From: Oscillospiraceae bacterium
GTDB taxonomy: Bacteria > Bacillota > Clostridia > Oscillospirales > Ruminococcaceae
Length of the DNA: 64,000 bases
NCBI GenBank assembly: GCA_024404875.1
Contig: JAKSPK010000001.1
Span: 62,001-126,000 of the forward strand
Direction of reading: 5' to 3'
Below the pieces are notes generated by a model. The model was not told the origin of the DNA, made no database searches, and saw nothing but the letters and a program-made list of their open reading frames with translations. Positions within the stretch are counted from its first letter, which is position 1, and every line of letters starts with the position of its first letter. Position numbers and translations under genes: made by a program. This document shows, in pieces, positions 42,822-52,221 of this stretch.

Positions 42822-43807
42822 GTAAGTCAAACAAGAAAAACACAGCAAATACCAATATCCAGTCTGTGGTCGAGCAGGTTAAGGTGCGCGATTTCTGCGG
42901 CACGCGCAAGGTCTTCTTTGTGCTGTCTTCTCTGCTGATGGTCGGCGTTTTGCTCTGCAGCTTCATCTTCGGCGTTCAGATCTCGATCGAATTCAAGGGC
43001 GGTACGCTCGCGACCTACTCCTACAGCGGCAGCGTCAACGAGAATGAGGTTTCCGCACTCGCTAAGGATTATCTCGGTACGCAGGTCAACACGCAGTTCG
43101 GTGAGACTTTCACCGGCGAAAAGCAGACGACCTTCACGATTTCTTTCAGCATGGAAAATCCGTTTTCTGCAGAGATGCAGGATGAGCTGCTTGCCAAACT
43201 GCAGGAGAAATATCCGGACTGCGATATCCAGGCGCTCGAAACAAACGATGTCGCGGCACATTCCGGTAAGACATTCCTAGCCAAGTGTCTCGTTGCAGCG
43301 ATCTTTGCTGCGATCATTCTGATCCTCTATATCGCATGGCGATTCAACCGCATCTCCGGCTGGAGTGCCGGTGTTCTGGCAGTTGTCGCGCTGCTGCATG
43401 ACCTTGTCATCGTATTCGGTACATTTGTTATCTGCCGCTTCGAGATCGACTCGAACTTCATGGCAGTTATTCTGACGATCCTCGGCTATTCTGTCAACGA
43501 CACCATCGTTATCTACGACAGAATCCGTGAGAACCAGAATCTGCTGCCTGCCGGTACTCCGCTGACAAAGCTGGTCAATATCTCCCTGAGCCAGACCATG
43601 CGCCGCACGGTTCGCACCTCGATCACGACGATCACCGCAATGCTCATCATCTCGATCCTCGCAACGGTCAATCATGTTCCGTCGATCCTGCGATTCAGCA
43701 TTCCGATGACTGTCGGTATGATCTCTGGATGCTACTCCTCGCTTTGCCTTGCTCCGATGCTCTGGACCGCATGGAAGACACGCGGCAAGAAAAAGGACGC
43801 AGAGTAA
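42818..43807 (+). CDS. secF: Protein translocase subunit SecF
   Basis: 329 residues with six helices. SIEFKGGTLATYSYSG is the N-terminal SecF signature, and ILGYSVNDTIVIYDRIREN holds the conserved Asp used in proton movement. The start ATG overlaps the secD stop. The N-terminus is lysine-rich (MSKSNKKNT). A hairpin follows near 43895. Confidence 0.96.
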   Translation: MSKSNKKNTANTNIQSVVEQVKVRDFCGTRKVFFVLSSLLMVGVLLCSFIFGVQISIEFKGGTLATYSYSGSVNENEVSALAKDYLGTQVNTQFGETFTGEKQTTFTISFSMENPFSAEMQDELLAKLQEKYPDCDIQALETNDVAAHSGKTFLAKCLVAAIFAAIILILYIAWRFNRISGWSAGVLAVVALLHDLVIVFGTFVICRFEIDSNFMAVILTILGYSVNDTIVIYDRIRENQNLLPAGTPLTKLVNISLSQTMRRTVRTSITTITAMLIISILATVNHVPSILRFSIPMTVGMISGCYSSLCLAPMLWTAWKTRGKKKDAE

Positions 43808-43894
43808 CAGCGATGCGCTGATCCTATGCAATGATATTGCAAAAATATACGGGACAGAATCACCGTCCCTTGTGGGATTCTCTGAAATATGATG

Positions 43895-43931
43895 AAGCAC
43901 CTTGCATTTGCAGGGTGCTTCGTGTTATAAT
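43895..43931 (+). promoter_or_regulatory. Hairpin overlapping the promoter of the isomerase gene
   Basis: An 11-bp hairpin at 43895-43920 (loop ATTT), likely the secDF terminator although only GTGTTA follows. Overlapping it is TTGCAT (43902-43907), an 18-bp spacer and TATAAT (43926-43931), about 50 bp before the next start codon. Confidence 0.6.
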
Positions 43932-43980
43932 AGAATGAATATTCATGAATAGGATCATGCAGATTGACAGGAGAGACATT

Positions 43981-44772
43981 ATGATCGCAGCCGTATCTAC
44001 TTCCTGCCTGTATCCGAAGCCTACTGAGGATGCACTCTATGATCTCTGTCTGCACGGTATCCGCAGCGTCGAGATCTTTCTCAATGCGCCGCGTGAATGC
44101 AATTCCGTTTTCACCGGCGATCTTCGCGCACTGCTCCGCAGATTCGGGACACAGTGCAGCTCGGTGCATCCGTGGACGGGTTCTTTCGAAAGCTTTATGC
44201 TGTTCTCAGATTATCCTCGCCGCGCTGCAGATTTTCTGGAGGATGCGAAACGCGTCTTTTCTATGATGAATACGGTTGGCGCGAAATATTATGTGCTGCA
44301 CGGCGCATCTGCCGGGCGTACACGGCCGGAGCTTTACTGCGAGCGCTTTCATATGCTTGCAGAAACCGCGAAGCCATTCGGTGTTGAGGTGACGCAGGAG
44401 AATGTCAATCTTTTTGAAAGCCAGAGCATACGTTTTCTGAAGGAGTTTTGCCGGATCCTCGGCGATGAGGCGAAAATCACATTTGATGTCAAGCAGGCAG
44501 TCCGTGCACATATGGATATCAGTGAGGCGGTGCGGCTGCTCGGCAAACATATCGTGCAGGTGCATCTCAGCGATCACGGTGATCTCGGCGACTGTCTCCG
44601 CATCGGGACGGGACGCTTTCAGATCGCACCGTTTCTGCGGGCGCTTCGCGCGCAGGGATTTGACGGAAATGTGACGCTGGAGCTTTACCGCGGCAGCTTT
44701 GGTTCGACCGCAGAGCTTGCGGAAGACTATGCGAAAATAGAAAGACTGATCCGGATCGCAGAGAAAGAATGA
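43981..44772 (+). CDS. Sugar phosphate isomerase/epimerase (AP endonuclease 2-like TIM barrel)
   Basis: 263 residues. Strand and ligand segments of the xylose isomerase-like barrel are visible: VEIFLNAP, the His in SSVHPW, YYVLHGA, VTQENVN, ITFDVKQA, VHLSDHGD and VTLELYRG; the His, Glu, Asp residues probably bind a divalent metal. The substrate (a sugar or inositol compound) is unknown. The start with GGAGAG upstream is chosen over an earlier ATG. Confidence 0.8.
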   Translation: MIAAVSTSCLYPKPTEDALYDLCLHGIRSVEIFLNAPRECNSVFTGDLRALLRRFGTQCSSVHPWTGSFESFMLFSDYPRRAADFLEDAKRVFSMMNTVGAKYYVLHGASAGRTRPELYCERFHMLAETAKPFGVEVTQENVNLFESQSIRFLKEFCRILGDEAKITFDVKQAVRAHMDISEAVRLLGKHIVQVHLSDHGDLGDCLRIGTGRFQIAPFLRALRAQGFDGNVTLELYRGSFGSTAELAEDYAKIERLIRIAEKE

Positions 44773-44812
44773 TCCGGAAGGAAAAGACAGAAGAACAGAA
44801 AGGAGCATCCTT

Positions 44813-45274
44813 ATGCGTTGTCCGTTTTGCGGCGAGGAGGATACAAAGGTCATAGACTCACGCTCCGTAGAGGGCAGAAAAAAGCGCCGCCGCTGCTGTA
44901 CGAAATGCGGTCGGCGTTTCAACACAATGGAGAGCATTGAGCGGCCGCTGCTGATGGTCGCCAAGCGCGACGGCTCGTTAGAGCCGTTCAACCGCAATAA
45001 GCTCATTGCCGGCATCGTCAATTCGACCAAGAAGCGCCCTGTGAAGATTGAACAGATCAATTCTTTGGTCGATGAGATCGAGGCGCAGCTGAATGCTGAA
45101 ACCGCACAGGCCGTCTCGCCGAACCGGATTGGCAGTATGGTTATGGAGCGGCTCATGAAGATCGACACGGTCGCCTATGTGCGCTTTGCATCGGTCTATA
45201 TGGCGTTCTCAGATGTTGAGGATTTTATTCGCATTATCCGCGAAATGGAGACAGAATCCGCCGAGGTCAAATGA
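44813..45274 (+). CDS. nrdR: Transcriptional repressor NrdR
   Basis: 153 residues, usual length. It represses ribonucleotide reductase genes in answer to ATP/dATP. N-terminal zinc ribbon (CPFCG and CCTKCG), RRFNTMESIERP, then an ATP-cone domain (VAKRDGSLEPFNRNKLIAGI). AAAGGAG precedes the ATG. It follows the isomerase by 40 bp. Its 3' end overlaps the convergent gene by 8 nt. Confidence 0.97.
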   Translation: MRCPFCGEEDTKVIDSRSVEGRKKRRRCCTKCGRRFNTMESIERPLLMVAKRDGSLEPFNRNKLIAGIVNSTKKRPVKIEQINSLVDEIEAQLNAETAQAVSPNRIGSMVMERLMKIDTVAYVRFASVYMAFSDVEDFIRIIREMETESAEVK

Positions 45275-45692
45275 CCGGGCGCATAATGCCCGTTTCTGCA
45301 TCATAGATACAGGCCGCGGCGAGCGTATCGCCGCAGAGCCAAAGCTCTGCATACCACGCGTCAGAGCCCCCGTTTTCAAGCGGATACTGCCAGCGCACTG
45401 CTGTTTCACCTGCATGGTGCTCCGGCGTGAGTCCCTGTTGCTGCTGCAAGGCGAGAAAGCGCTGTCCGCTGACGGTCTGCCACTGTACAGGCATAACAGT
45501 GGTTTGCTGCACCGGTGTATTCGCGTGCCAGCCGTGCAGTTCGAGCCATGCCGCACCCGCTGCCACGTCTGTCAGCTTGATTTCCTGCCTTTGTGCGTGA
45601 CGCGGCCGAAGCAGAAGTAACCCCGCGATCAGACTCGTGACAGCAAGCAGGATCGCAGTTCGCAGCAAAAGCTGTCGGACTTTCATAATCAT
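45267..45692 (-). CDS. DUF4830-like membrane-anchored protein
   Basis: 141 residues: one N-terminal helix (about 8-28), then a short outside domain. The LELHGW segment, the PVQWQTVSGQRFLALQQQQG block, and the ending with LAAACIYDAETG fit what I recall of DUF4830, a Firmicutes family of unknown role. GGGGG lies before the ATG. It faces nrdR at its 3' end and is divergent from the pseudouridine synthase gene. Confidence 0.6.
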   Translation of the reverse strand: MIMKVRQLLLRTAILLAVTSLIAGLLLLRPRHAQRQEIKLTDVAAGAAWLELHGWHANTPVQQTTVMPVQWQTVSGQRFLALQQQQGLTPEHHAGETAVRWQYPLENGGSDAWYAELWLCGDTLAAACIYDAETGIMRPVI

Positions 45693-45759
45693 AACCCATG
45701 CCCCCTTTTCTGTAATCTATGCGGATGCAGGAGGGTTCATGCATATTTCAGAGGTGTCT

Positions 45760-46539
45760 ATGCGTCTTGACCGCTATTTGTCCGGGCAGACTGCGCTTTC
45801 CCGCAGGGAACTGACGGAGATGATCCGCGGCGGCAATGTGACCGTCAATGATGCGGTTGTCCGTCGGCCGGAAACGGCTGTTTCACCGGAGCACGACCGG
45901 ATCACATTGCAGGGCAGAGCCGTGCAGTACAGCGAATACCATCACTTTTTGCTGCATAAGCCCGCCGGTGTCATCACCGCATCCAGAGATCCGAAGCAGA
46001 AAACTGTTCTGGATCTGCTTGGCAGTGCAGATCGTCTGCCGAAGCTTGCACCTGCCGGACGGCTCGATCTCGATACTGAAGGGCTGCTGCTCATCACTGA
46101 TGACGGTACCCGCGCTCATAAAATGATTTCCCCGAAGCACCATACCGCGAAGTATTATCTCGCGATGCTCGCAGAGCCGTATAATGCGGCGTACGAAGTG
46201 CTGTTCCGCAGCGGGATCATGCTGCGCGAGGGTGAGAGCGAAGAGCAGTGCCTGCCGGCTGAATGTATGCAGATCGGAGAGCACCTTGCCGTGCTGGAGC
46301 TGCATGAGGGAAAGTATCATCAGGTCAGGCGGATGTTCGCCGCAGCAGGCAATCATGTCACGCATCTGCTCCGATTTCAGATCGGTGCACTCCGTCTTCC
46401 GCCGGATTTGCCTGCTGGAGCTTATATCAACATTTTGAACAAAGATGCTGATGCTGCTTTCCAAAATTCGTCTATTTCGGATGCTGCTGCATTTTGCACT
46501 CGGCATTATTCGTCATATTGGATAAAGGATTTGAAATAA
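45760..46539 (+). CDS. Ribosomal small-subunit type pseudouridine synthase (RsuA/RluB family)
   Basis: 259 residues. N-terminal S4 RNA-binding domain (MRLDRYLSGQTALSRRELTEMIRGG), then the catalytic domain with the active Asp in PAGRLDLDTEGLLL (about residue 104) and EGKYHQVRRMFAA. The first in-frame ATG is at 45739 after AGGAGG; 45760, with GAGG, is preferred because family members begin at MRLD. A 35-residue extension after the family end has no match. Which uridine it modifies is unknown. Confidence 0.88.
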   Translation: MRLDRYLSGQTALSRRELTEMIRGGNVTVNDAVVRRPETAVSPEHDRITLQGRAVQYSEYHHFLLHKPAGVITASRDPKQKTVLDLLGSADRLPKLAPAGRLDLDTEGLLLITDDGTRAHKMISPKHHTAKYYLAMLAEPYNAAYEVLFRSGIMLREGESEEQCLPAECMQIGEHLAVLELHEGKYHQVRRMFAAAGNHVTHLLRFQIGALRLPPDLPAGAYINILNKDADAAFQNSSISDAAAFCTRHYSSYWIKDLK

Positions 46540-46543
46540 GTTT

Positions 46544-46586
46544 GGTCAATTATCATCTTGACCGATTGCGAAAAATCTGGTAAAAT
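46544..46586 (+). promoter_or_regulatory. msmX promoter with palindrome over the -35
   Basis: TTGACC (46558-46563), a 17-bp spacer and TAAAAT (46581-46586). A palindrome GGTCAA-N8-TTGACC (46544-46563) covers the -35, as an operator would. The leader to the start codon is about 160 nt, with no known riboswitch. Confidence 0.65.
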
Positions 46587-46751
46587 GTTATCAGCAATGC
46601 TATAGGGCAGTTCTGTATACTGTCCGCAAAAAATCCGTTTCATTATGTATGCGGTCAGGCGCATACTTGCAGGATGAGACAGTCCGGATTCTCCTTCCGT
46701 TTTGTCGGCTCTGCATGGATAAATTTTGATGATTTACAGGAGGATATGAGA

Positions 46752-47891
46752 ATGGCAAGTTTGTCTTTGCGGGGTATTTACAAGAAGTATCCCGGCGGTG
46801 TTGTCGCAGTTTCCGATGTTAACCTTGAGATCCGCGACAAGGAGTTTATTGTTCTGGTCGGACCTTCCGGCTGCGGTAAGTCCACGACGCTGCGTATGAT
46901 CGCAGGTCTGGAAGAGATCTCCGAGGGTGAACTGTATATCGGCGACCGTCTGGTCAACGATATCGCACCGAAGGATCGCGACATCGCAATGGTGTTCCAG
47001 AACTACGCTCTGTATCCGCACATGACTGTTTTCGACAACATGGCATTCGGCCTGAAGCTCCGCAAGGTGCCGAAGGATGAGATCGCCCGCAAGGTCGAAG
47101 AGGCTGCAAGAATCCTTGACCTGACCCCGCTGCTCAACCGTAAGCCGAAGGCAATGTCCGGTGGTCAGCGTCAGAGAGTTGCGCTCGGCCGTGCAATCGT
47201 CCGTAACCCGCAGGTCTTCCTGCTCGACGAGCCGCTGTCCAACCTCGACGCAAAGCTCCGTGCACAGATGAGAACCGAGATCTCGCTGCTTCACAAGCGT
47301 CTCGGCACCACCTTCATCTATGTTACGCATGACCAGACAGAGGCTATGACCATGGGCGACCGTATCGTCGTTATGAAGGGCGGCTATGTCCAGCAGATCG
47401 ATTCTCCGCAGAACCTCTATGAGACTCCGTGCAACAAGTTCGTTGCAGGCTTCCTTGGTTCTCCGCAGATGAACTTCATCGACGCTGTTCTGACCTACCG
47501 TGATGGCAAATATGTTGTCGTATTCGGTTCTGAGGATACCAAGATTTCCAGAGGCATCAAGTCTGAAGTTGTACTGCCGCAGAGCAAGGTCACACCGGAT
47601 CTGGAGCACTACATCGACAAAGAAATCATCATGGGTATCCGTCCGGAGAACGTTCATGACGAGCCGCAGTACCTTGCAAATGCAACGACCGGTATCGTCA
47701 AGTGCGTGGTCGAGATCACCGAGCTGATGGGTGCTGAGACCTATCTGTACCTCGACTTCGAGGGTGTCAAGATGACTGCTCGTGTTTCTCCGAAGTCCAC
47801 GGCTCGTCCGCAGGATGAGATCGATGTTGTTTTCGATGCCGAGAAGATTCACCTTTTCGACAAGGAAACCGAGAAGACCATCATCAACTGA
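46752..47891 (+). CDS. msmX: Sugar ABC transporter ATP-binding protein (MsmX/UgpC type)
   Basis: 379 residues. Walker [11 protein letters not shown]-loop FQNYALYPH, signature [14 protein letters not shown], Walker [13 protein letters not shown], the switch His in [10 protein letters not shown], then a C-terminal MalK-type TOBE regulatory domain. Not next to permease or binding-protein genes, which matches MsmX-like ATPases that power several carbohydrate importers. AGGAGG is eight bases from the chosen ATG. Strong terminator follows. Confidence 0.93.
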   Translation: MASLSLRGIYKKYPGGVVAVSDVNLEIRDKEFIVLVGPSGCGKSTTLRMIAGLEEISEGELYIGDRLVNDIAPKDRDIAMVFQNYALYPHMTVFDNMAFGLKLRKVPKDEIARKVEEAARILDLTPLLNRKPKAMSGGQRQRVALGRAIVRNPQVFLLDEPLSNLDAKLRAQMRTEISLLHKRLGTTFIYVTHDQTEAMTMGDRIVVMKGGYVQQIDSPQNLYETPCNKFVAGFLGSPQMNFIDAVLTYRDGKYVVVFGSEDTKISRGIKSEVVLPQSKVTPDLEHYIDKEIIMGIRPENVHDEPQYLANATTGIVKCVVEITELMGAETYLYLDFEGVKMTARVSPKSTARPQDEIDVVFDAEKIHLFDKETEKTIIN

Positions 47892-47909
47892 TATTGTTCG
47901 TACAAATGT

Positions 47910-47946
47910 CCCCGTTCTGCTGTTCAGCAGAGCGGGGCGTTTTTTG
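47910..47946 (+). terminator. Terminator of msmX
   Basis: A 12-bp stem (47910-47921 with 47926-47937, one G-U pair), then CGTTTTTT. Confidence 0.93.
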
Positions 47947-47952
47947 TGAAAG

Positions 47953-48132
47953 ATGCAGATGGAGAATGATCACGAGATTTGCGTTGTGGATGTAGTGCAT
48001 TACGACAAGCCGTCCTTTGAACGGTTCGGTGACGAGAATGAAATCAAGTTCAAATTCTACGATATAAAGCTGTCTGAAGATACGGCCGAGCTCTCCGGCT
48101 GCATTCTCAATGATGATATCCTTTCGCGCTGA
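47953..48132 (+). CDS. Short frame of 59 codons, possible gene fragment
   Basis: Open from ATG to TGA with a protein-like composition (VVDVVHYDKPSFERFGDE, then KFKFYDIKLSEDTAELSG). It starts just after the msmX terminator and lacks a ribosome binding site or promoter, so it may be the tail of a lost gene. No family recognised. Confidence 0.3.
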   Translation: MQMENDHEICVVDVVHYDKPSFERFGDENEIKFKFYDIKLSEDTAELSGCILNDDILSR

Positions 48133-48171
48133 TTTTGATGCCGAATGCTATCGTGATATCACATCAGGTTT

Positions 48172-48212
48172 GCAAAACACAATCCCCCGAAACCAGTCCG
48201 GTTTCGGGGGAT
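48172..48212. terminator. Terminator of the acyltransferase unit
   Basis: A perfect 13-bp stem (48182-48194 with 48200-48212). On the minus strand TGTGTTTTGC follows; it ends the oxidoreductase-acyltransferase operon. Confidence 0.8.
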
Positions 48213-48222
48213 CTTGCATTTG

Positions 48223-49377
48223 TTATTCTGATTTTGCTGCGGCTTCTGTTTCCTGTGTCTGCGGTTTGAAGATCAGCCTTCGAAGTGTCGGTTCTGCAAA
48301 TCCGATCAGATTCCAGAAAATCTCGACCAACAGAGAAGCGCCGAGCGTAAAGGCAAGCAGGATCAGCCAGTCCATCAGCGGACTTCTTGTGCTGTATACG
48401 ATCCTTGTTGTTTCGTAGAAATAGTAGCAGAAGAAAGTGTGAAGCAGCCAGAAATTCGTGCTGTGTTGTCCGAAGAAGACTGCGCCTTCTTTCAGCAGCG
48501 GGATTGAGTCTAGAATCACCGATGCAGCCGCAATAAACAGCGGGACATATATGATGTCAATGAACTCAGCCGTGAGAAAACTGCGCATATAAAATATGCC
48601 AACGATCACAGCAAGGCCGTAGACCGGCGAAAAACGCAGTCGAATGAAGATGTTTTTCATCCTGACAAGCAGATCGTGCTTTGCGAACACGATGCCGAGA
48701 TACAGCATTGTTGCGCGGATATCCGGGATCAGAAAAACGGAGAAGAAAAAGTGGTTTTGTGCGCCGGCAAACAGCGTTGTGTTACCAATATTCGTAAAGA
48801 CCGCTCTGCGTACAAAGTCAATCATGCAGACGATGAGGAAATCCGCTGCCGGATGATTGGTTTTCTTCATAGCCAGACAGAAAAGGACTCCCATCGGCAT
48901 CATGCAGAGATACGACTTAAAAAACCACCATTCATAATTCAGCGTACTGTTGATTCCGGTGAAATTGGCGAGCAGTGTGAGAAACATCTGCCGTGCGTCG
49001 GATATATTATAAATGCAGCAGAGTACAGGTGCCTGATCGAGGCTGCGGCGGAAAAAGATCAATGCGACAGGTATGATCAGTACAAAAACCCGCCAGTATG
49101 CGAGATACAGCCGCTTGATCTGCTTTCCGAGATGAAAACGCTTATCCTTCCAGAGCAGATACATTCCGTAGCCGCCAAGAAAGAAGAAGATGCTGACACA
49201 ATTATTGCAGAAGCCTGCAAGTGTGCTGAGCAGTCCTCTTTCAGCAAAGCCGCGCCAGAGCGTCTGAAATCCTTCAAAATCAGGCGGATAGCGGTCAGTG
49301 AAGCCGACCAGATGATGAAACAGCATCATCAGGGCAGCAAGCCCCTTCAGTGCTTTGGTATCATCCCGTGAAAACAT
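48223..49377 (-). CDS. Membrane acyltransferase (acyltransferase 3 family)
   Basis: 384 residues with about ten helices. The N-terminus RDDTKALKGLAALMMLFHH carries the conserved Arg and the His-His-like motif of acyltransferase 3 proteins, which O-acylate sugars or lipids at the membrane. VSIFFFLGGYGMYLLW and a NYEWWFFKSYL segment are also typical. It starts six bases after the gamma-subunit gene, with only AGGATG before it, so it depends on the oxidoreductase operon. The acceptor is unknown. Confidence 0.8.
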   Translation of the reverse strand: MFSRDDTKALKGLAALMMLFHHLVGFTDRYPPDFEGFQTLWRGFAERGLLSTLAGFCNNCVSIFFFLGGYGMYLLWKDKRFHLGKQIKRLYLAYWRVFVLIIPVALIFFRRSLDQAPVLCCIYNISDARQMFLTLLANFTGINSTLNYEWWFFKSYLCMMPMGVLFCLAMKKTNHPAADFLIVCMIDFVRRAVFTNIGNTTLFAGAQNHFFFSVFLIPDIRATMLYLGIVFAKHDLLVRMKNIFIRLRFSPVYGLAVIVGIFYMRSFLTAEFIDIIYVPLFIAAASVILDSIPLLKEGAVFFGQHSTNFWLLHTFFCYYFYETTRIVYSTRSPLMDWLILLAFTLGASLLVEIFWNLIGFAEPTLRRLIFKPQTQETEAAAKSE

Positions 49378-49383
49378 TCACGG

Positions 49384-49920
49384 TCATCCTGCGTAGTCTG
49401 CACCGAGCTGAAGTGCGCGCATATTGTTGTCAATGGTATGCATACGCTTTGGCGGCGTATTCTTTTCGAGCGCCTTGCGGACAGTCTCAAAGGTGAAGAT
49501 TCCGGTCTCGTGCAGGAGCTTTCCGAGCAGAATGATATTTGCGCCCTTCGCGAGATCGTTGTCCTCTGCAAGCTGTGTTGCCGGAACATAGAAGGTCTCA
49601 ATATCGGTACGGTCGGTTTTCTGTGCGATCATGGAGCTGTCAACAAAAGCCTTGCCGCCCTTCTTGACGCTCGGCATGAATGCATCGAACGACGGGCCGT
49701 TCAGCGCGATGAGCAGATCCGGCTCAAGCACCTGCGGCGAGCCGATCGGCTCATCGGAGATGCAGACGGAACAGTTGCACTTACCGCCGCGCATTTCCGG
49801 GCCGTAGCTCGGCAGCCATGAGATCTCCTTGCCCTCAAAGAGCGCACAGTATGCGAGCAGCTTGCCGGCAAACAGGATGCCCTGTCCGCCGAAGCCAGCG
49901 AGCAGAATTTCATAGGTCAT
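49384..49920 (-). CDS. 2-oxoacid:ferredoxin oxidoreductase, gamma subunit
   Basis: 178 residues. LLAGFGGQGILFAGKLLAYCA and SWLPSYGPEMRGGKCNCSVCISD are the signatures of gamma subunits of KOR/VOR-type enzymes. Its ATG overlaps the beta gene stop (ATGA). It completes a four-part enzyme with the next three genes. Confidence 0.93.
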   Translation of the reverse strand: MTYEILLAGFGGQGILFAGKLLAYCALFEGKEISWLPSYGPEMRGGKCNCSVCISDEPIGSPQVLEPDLLIALNGPSFDAFMPSVKKGGKAFVDSSMIAQKTDRTDIETFYVPATQLAEDNDLAKGANIILLGKLLHETGIFTFETVRKALEKNTPPKRMHTIDNNMRALQLGADYAG

Positions 49921-50701
49921 TTTGCGGCACCTCCCATTGCGAGCTTATCGGCATTTGCTTCCGTGATCTCAACATCCTTGTAAACGCCGAGCGGATAATA
50001 GGGGATGCACTCCTCCTGAAGCCGCTTGATGGACTCCTTCGGTGTCAGACCCCAGTTGGAAGGACAGGTCGAAAGCACCTCGACGATCGAGAAGCCGTTG
50101 CCCTTCTGCTGGTTTTCAAATGCCTTGCGGATCATCTTCTTGGTCTCGCGGATATGCGGAACGGTATCGACTGCGGTGCGGACTGCGAGTGCAGTACCGT
50201 CGAGCGTCGAGAGCATTTCGCAGACATGGATCGGATAGCCAGCAGTGCGCGGATCTCTGCCGTAGGGAGAGGTCGTTGTGACCTGACCGGGCAGAGTGGT
50301 CGGAGCCATCTGGCCGCCGGTCATGCCGTAGGTACCGTTGTTGACGAAGATTACGACGATGTTTTCACCTCTGGTTGCAGCATGGACGGTTTCCGCCGTA
50401 CCGATTGCAGCGAGGTCGCCGTCGCCCTGATAGGTAAAGACATTGAGATCAGGTCTTGCGCGCTTGACACCGGTCGCGACGGCCGGCGCTCTGCCGTGCG
50501 GCGCCTCGATCATATCACAGTTGAAATAATTATACGCAAACACCGAGCATCCGACCGGGCACACGCCGACGGTATCGCCCTCGATGCCCATTTCGTCGAT
50601 GACCTCCGCAACAAGGCGGTGGATAATGCCGTGTGTACAGCCTGCGCAATAGTGCAGACGCACATCGCACAGTGCGTGCGGTCTCTGGAATTTGACAGCC
50701 A

Positions 50702-50702
<1 letters not shown>
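49917..50702 (-). CDS. 2-oxoacid:ferredoxin oxidoreductase, beta subunit (TPP-binding)
   Basis: 261 residues. It binds thiamine pyrophosphate and an Fe-S cluster: CAGCTHG, GVCPVGCSVF, the TPP motif GDGDLAAIGTAE with a following NNGTYGMTGGQ. Start overlaps the alpha stop by one base (TAATG). Confidence 0.93.
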
Positions 50703-51763
<1,061 letters not shown>

Positions 51764-51782
51764 TGAAAACAATCCTTTCTGA

Positions 51783-52001
51783 TTAAGATTCGATTACGAT
51801 GGCACAATCCGGACACATCATCGCGCACATTGCACATCCGATGCAAGCTTCATCATCGGTGCAGTACGCTGTAAACACGCCTTCCTTGTTGCGCTTCTCA
51901 TGCTGAATTGCAACGATCTTTTTGGGACAGGCTGTCGTACACAGCTCACATCCCTTGCAGCGGTCAAAAATGACGCTCATTTTTGCCATAAGAGTACCCA
52001 T
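51783..52001 (-). CDS. 2-oxoacid:ferredoxin oxidoreductase, delta (ferredoxin-like) subunit
   Basis: 72 residues with two 4Fe-4S motifs: CKGCELCTTACPKK and CIGCAMCAMMCPD. It carries electrons from the TPP site to ferredoxin. First gene of the operon. The start at 52001 has AAAGGAAAGGA close by; ATGs at 51989 and 51980 are possible. Confidence 0.92.
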   Translation of the reverse strand: MGTLMAKMSVIFDRCKGCELCTTACPKKIVAIQHEKRNKEGVFTAYCTDDEACIGCAMCAMMCPDCAIVIES

Positions 52002-52072
52002 TCCTTTCCTTTGAATTTTCAAGGCTTCGGTTGGCAATCCGGATGGAGAGACATCAAAAACCTTTAACTTAT

Positions 52073-52101
52073 ATTATAGCATAACTCAGTGGATTTTTCA
52101 A
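52073..52101 (-). promoter_or_regulatory. SigA promoter of the oxidoreductase operon
   Basis: On the minus strand TTGAAA (52096-52101), a 17-bp spacer and TATAAT (52073-52078) with extended -10. Confidence 0.85.
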
Positions 52102-52159
52102 GTGTTTTCAGTGGGAATTGTGAAATCATTAACAGTCAGGCGAACCGTGTACTGCATCA

Positions 52160-52200
52160 TAAAACAAAGACCGCCGATATGCAGAAATGCGTATCGGCGG
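52160..52200 (-). terminator. Terminator of the leucine-rich protein gene
   Basis: A 12-bp stem (52171-52182 with 52189-52200, one G-U pair), then TCTTTGTTTTATG on the minus strand. Confidence 0.8.
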
Positions 52201-52221
52201 CGTATGATCTTTGGATGCGGA

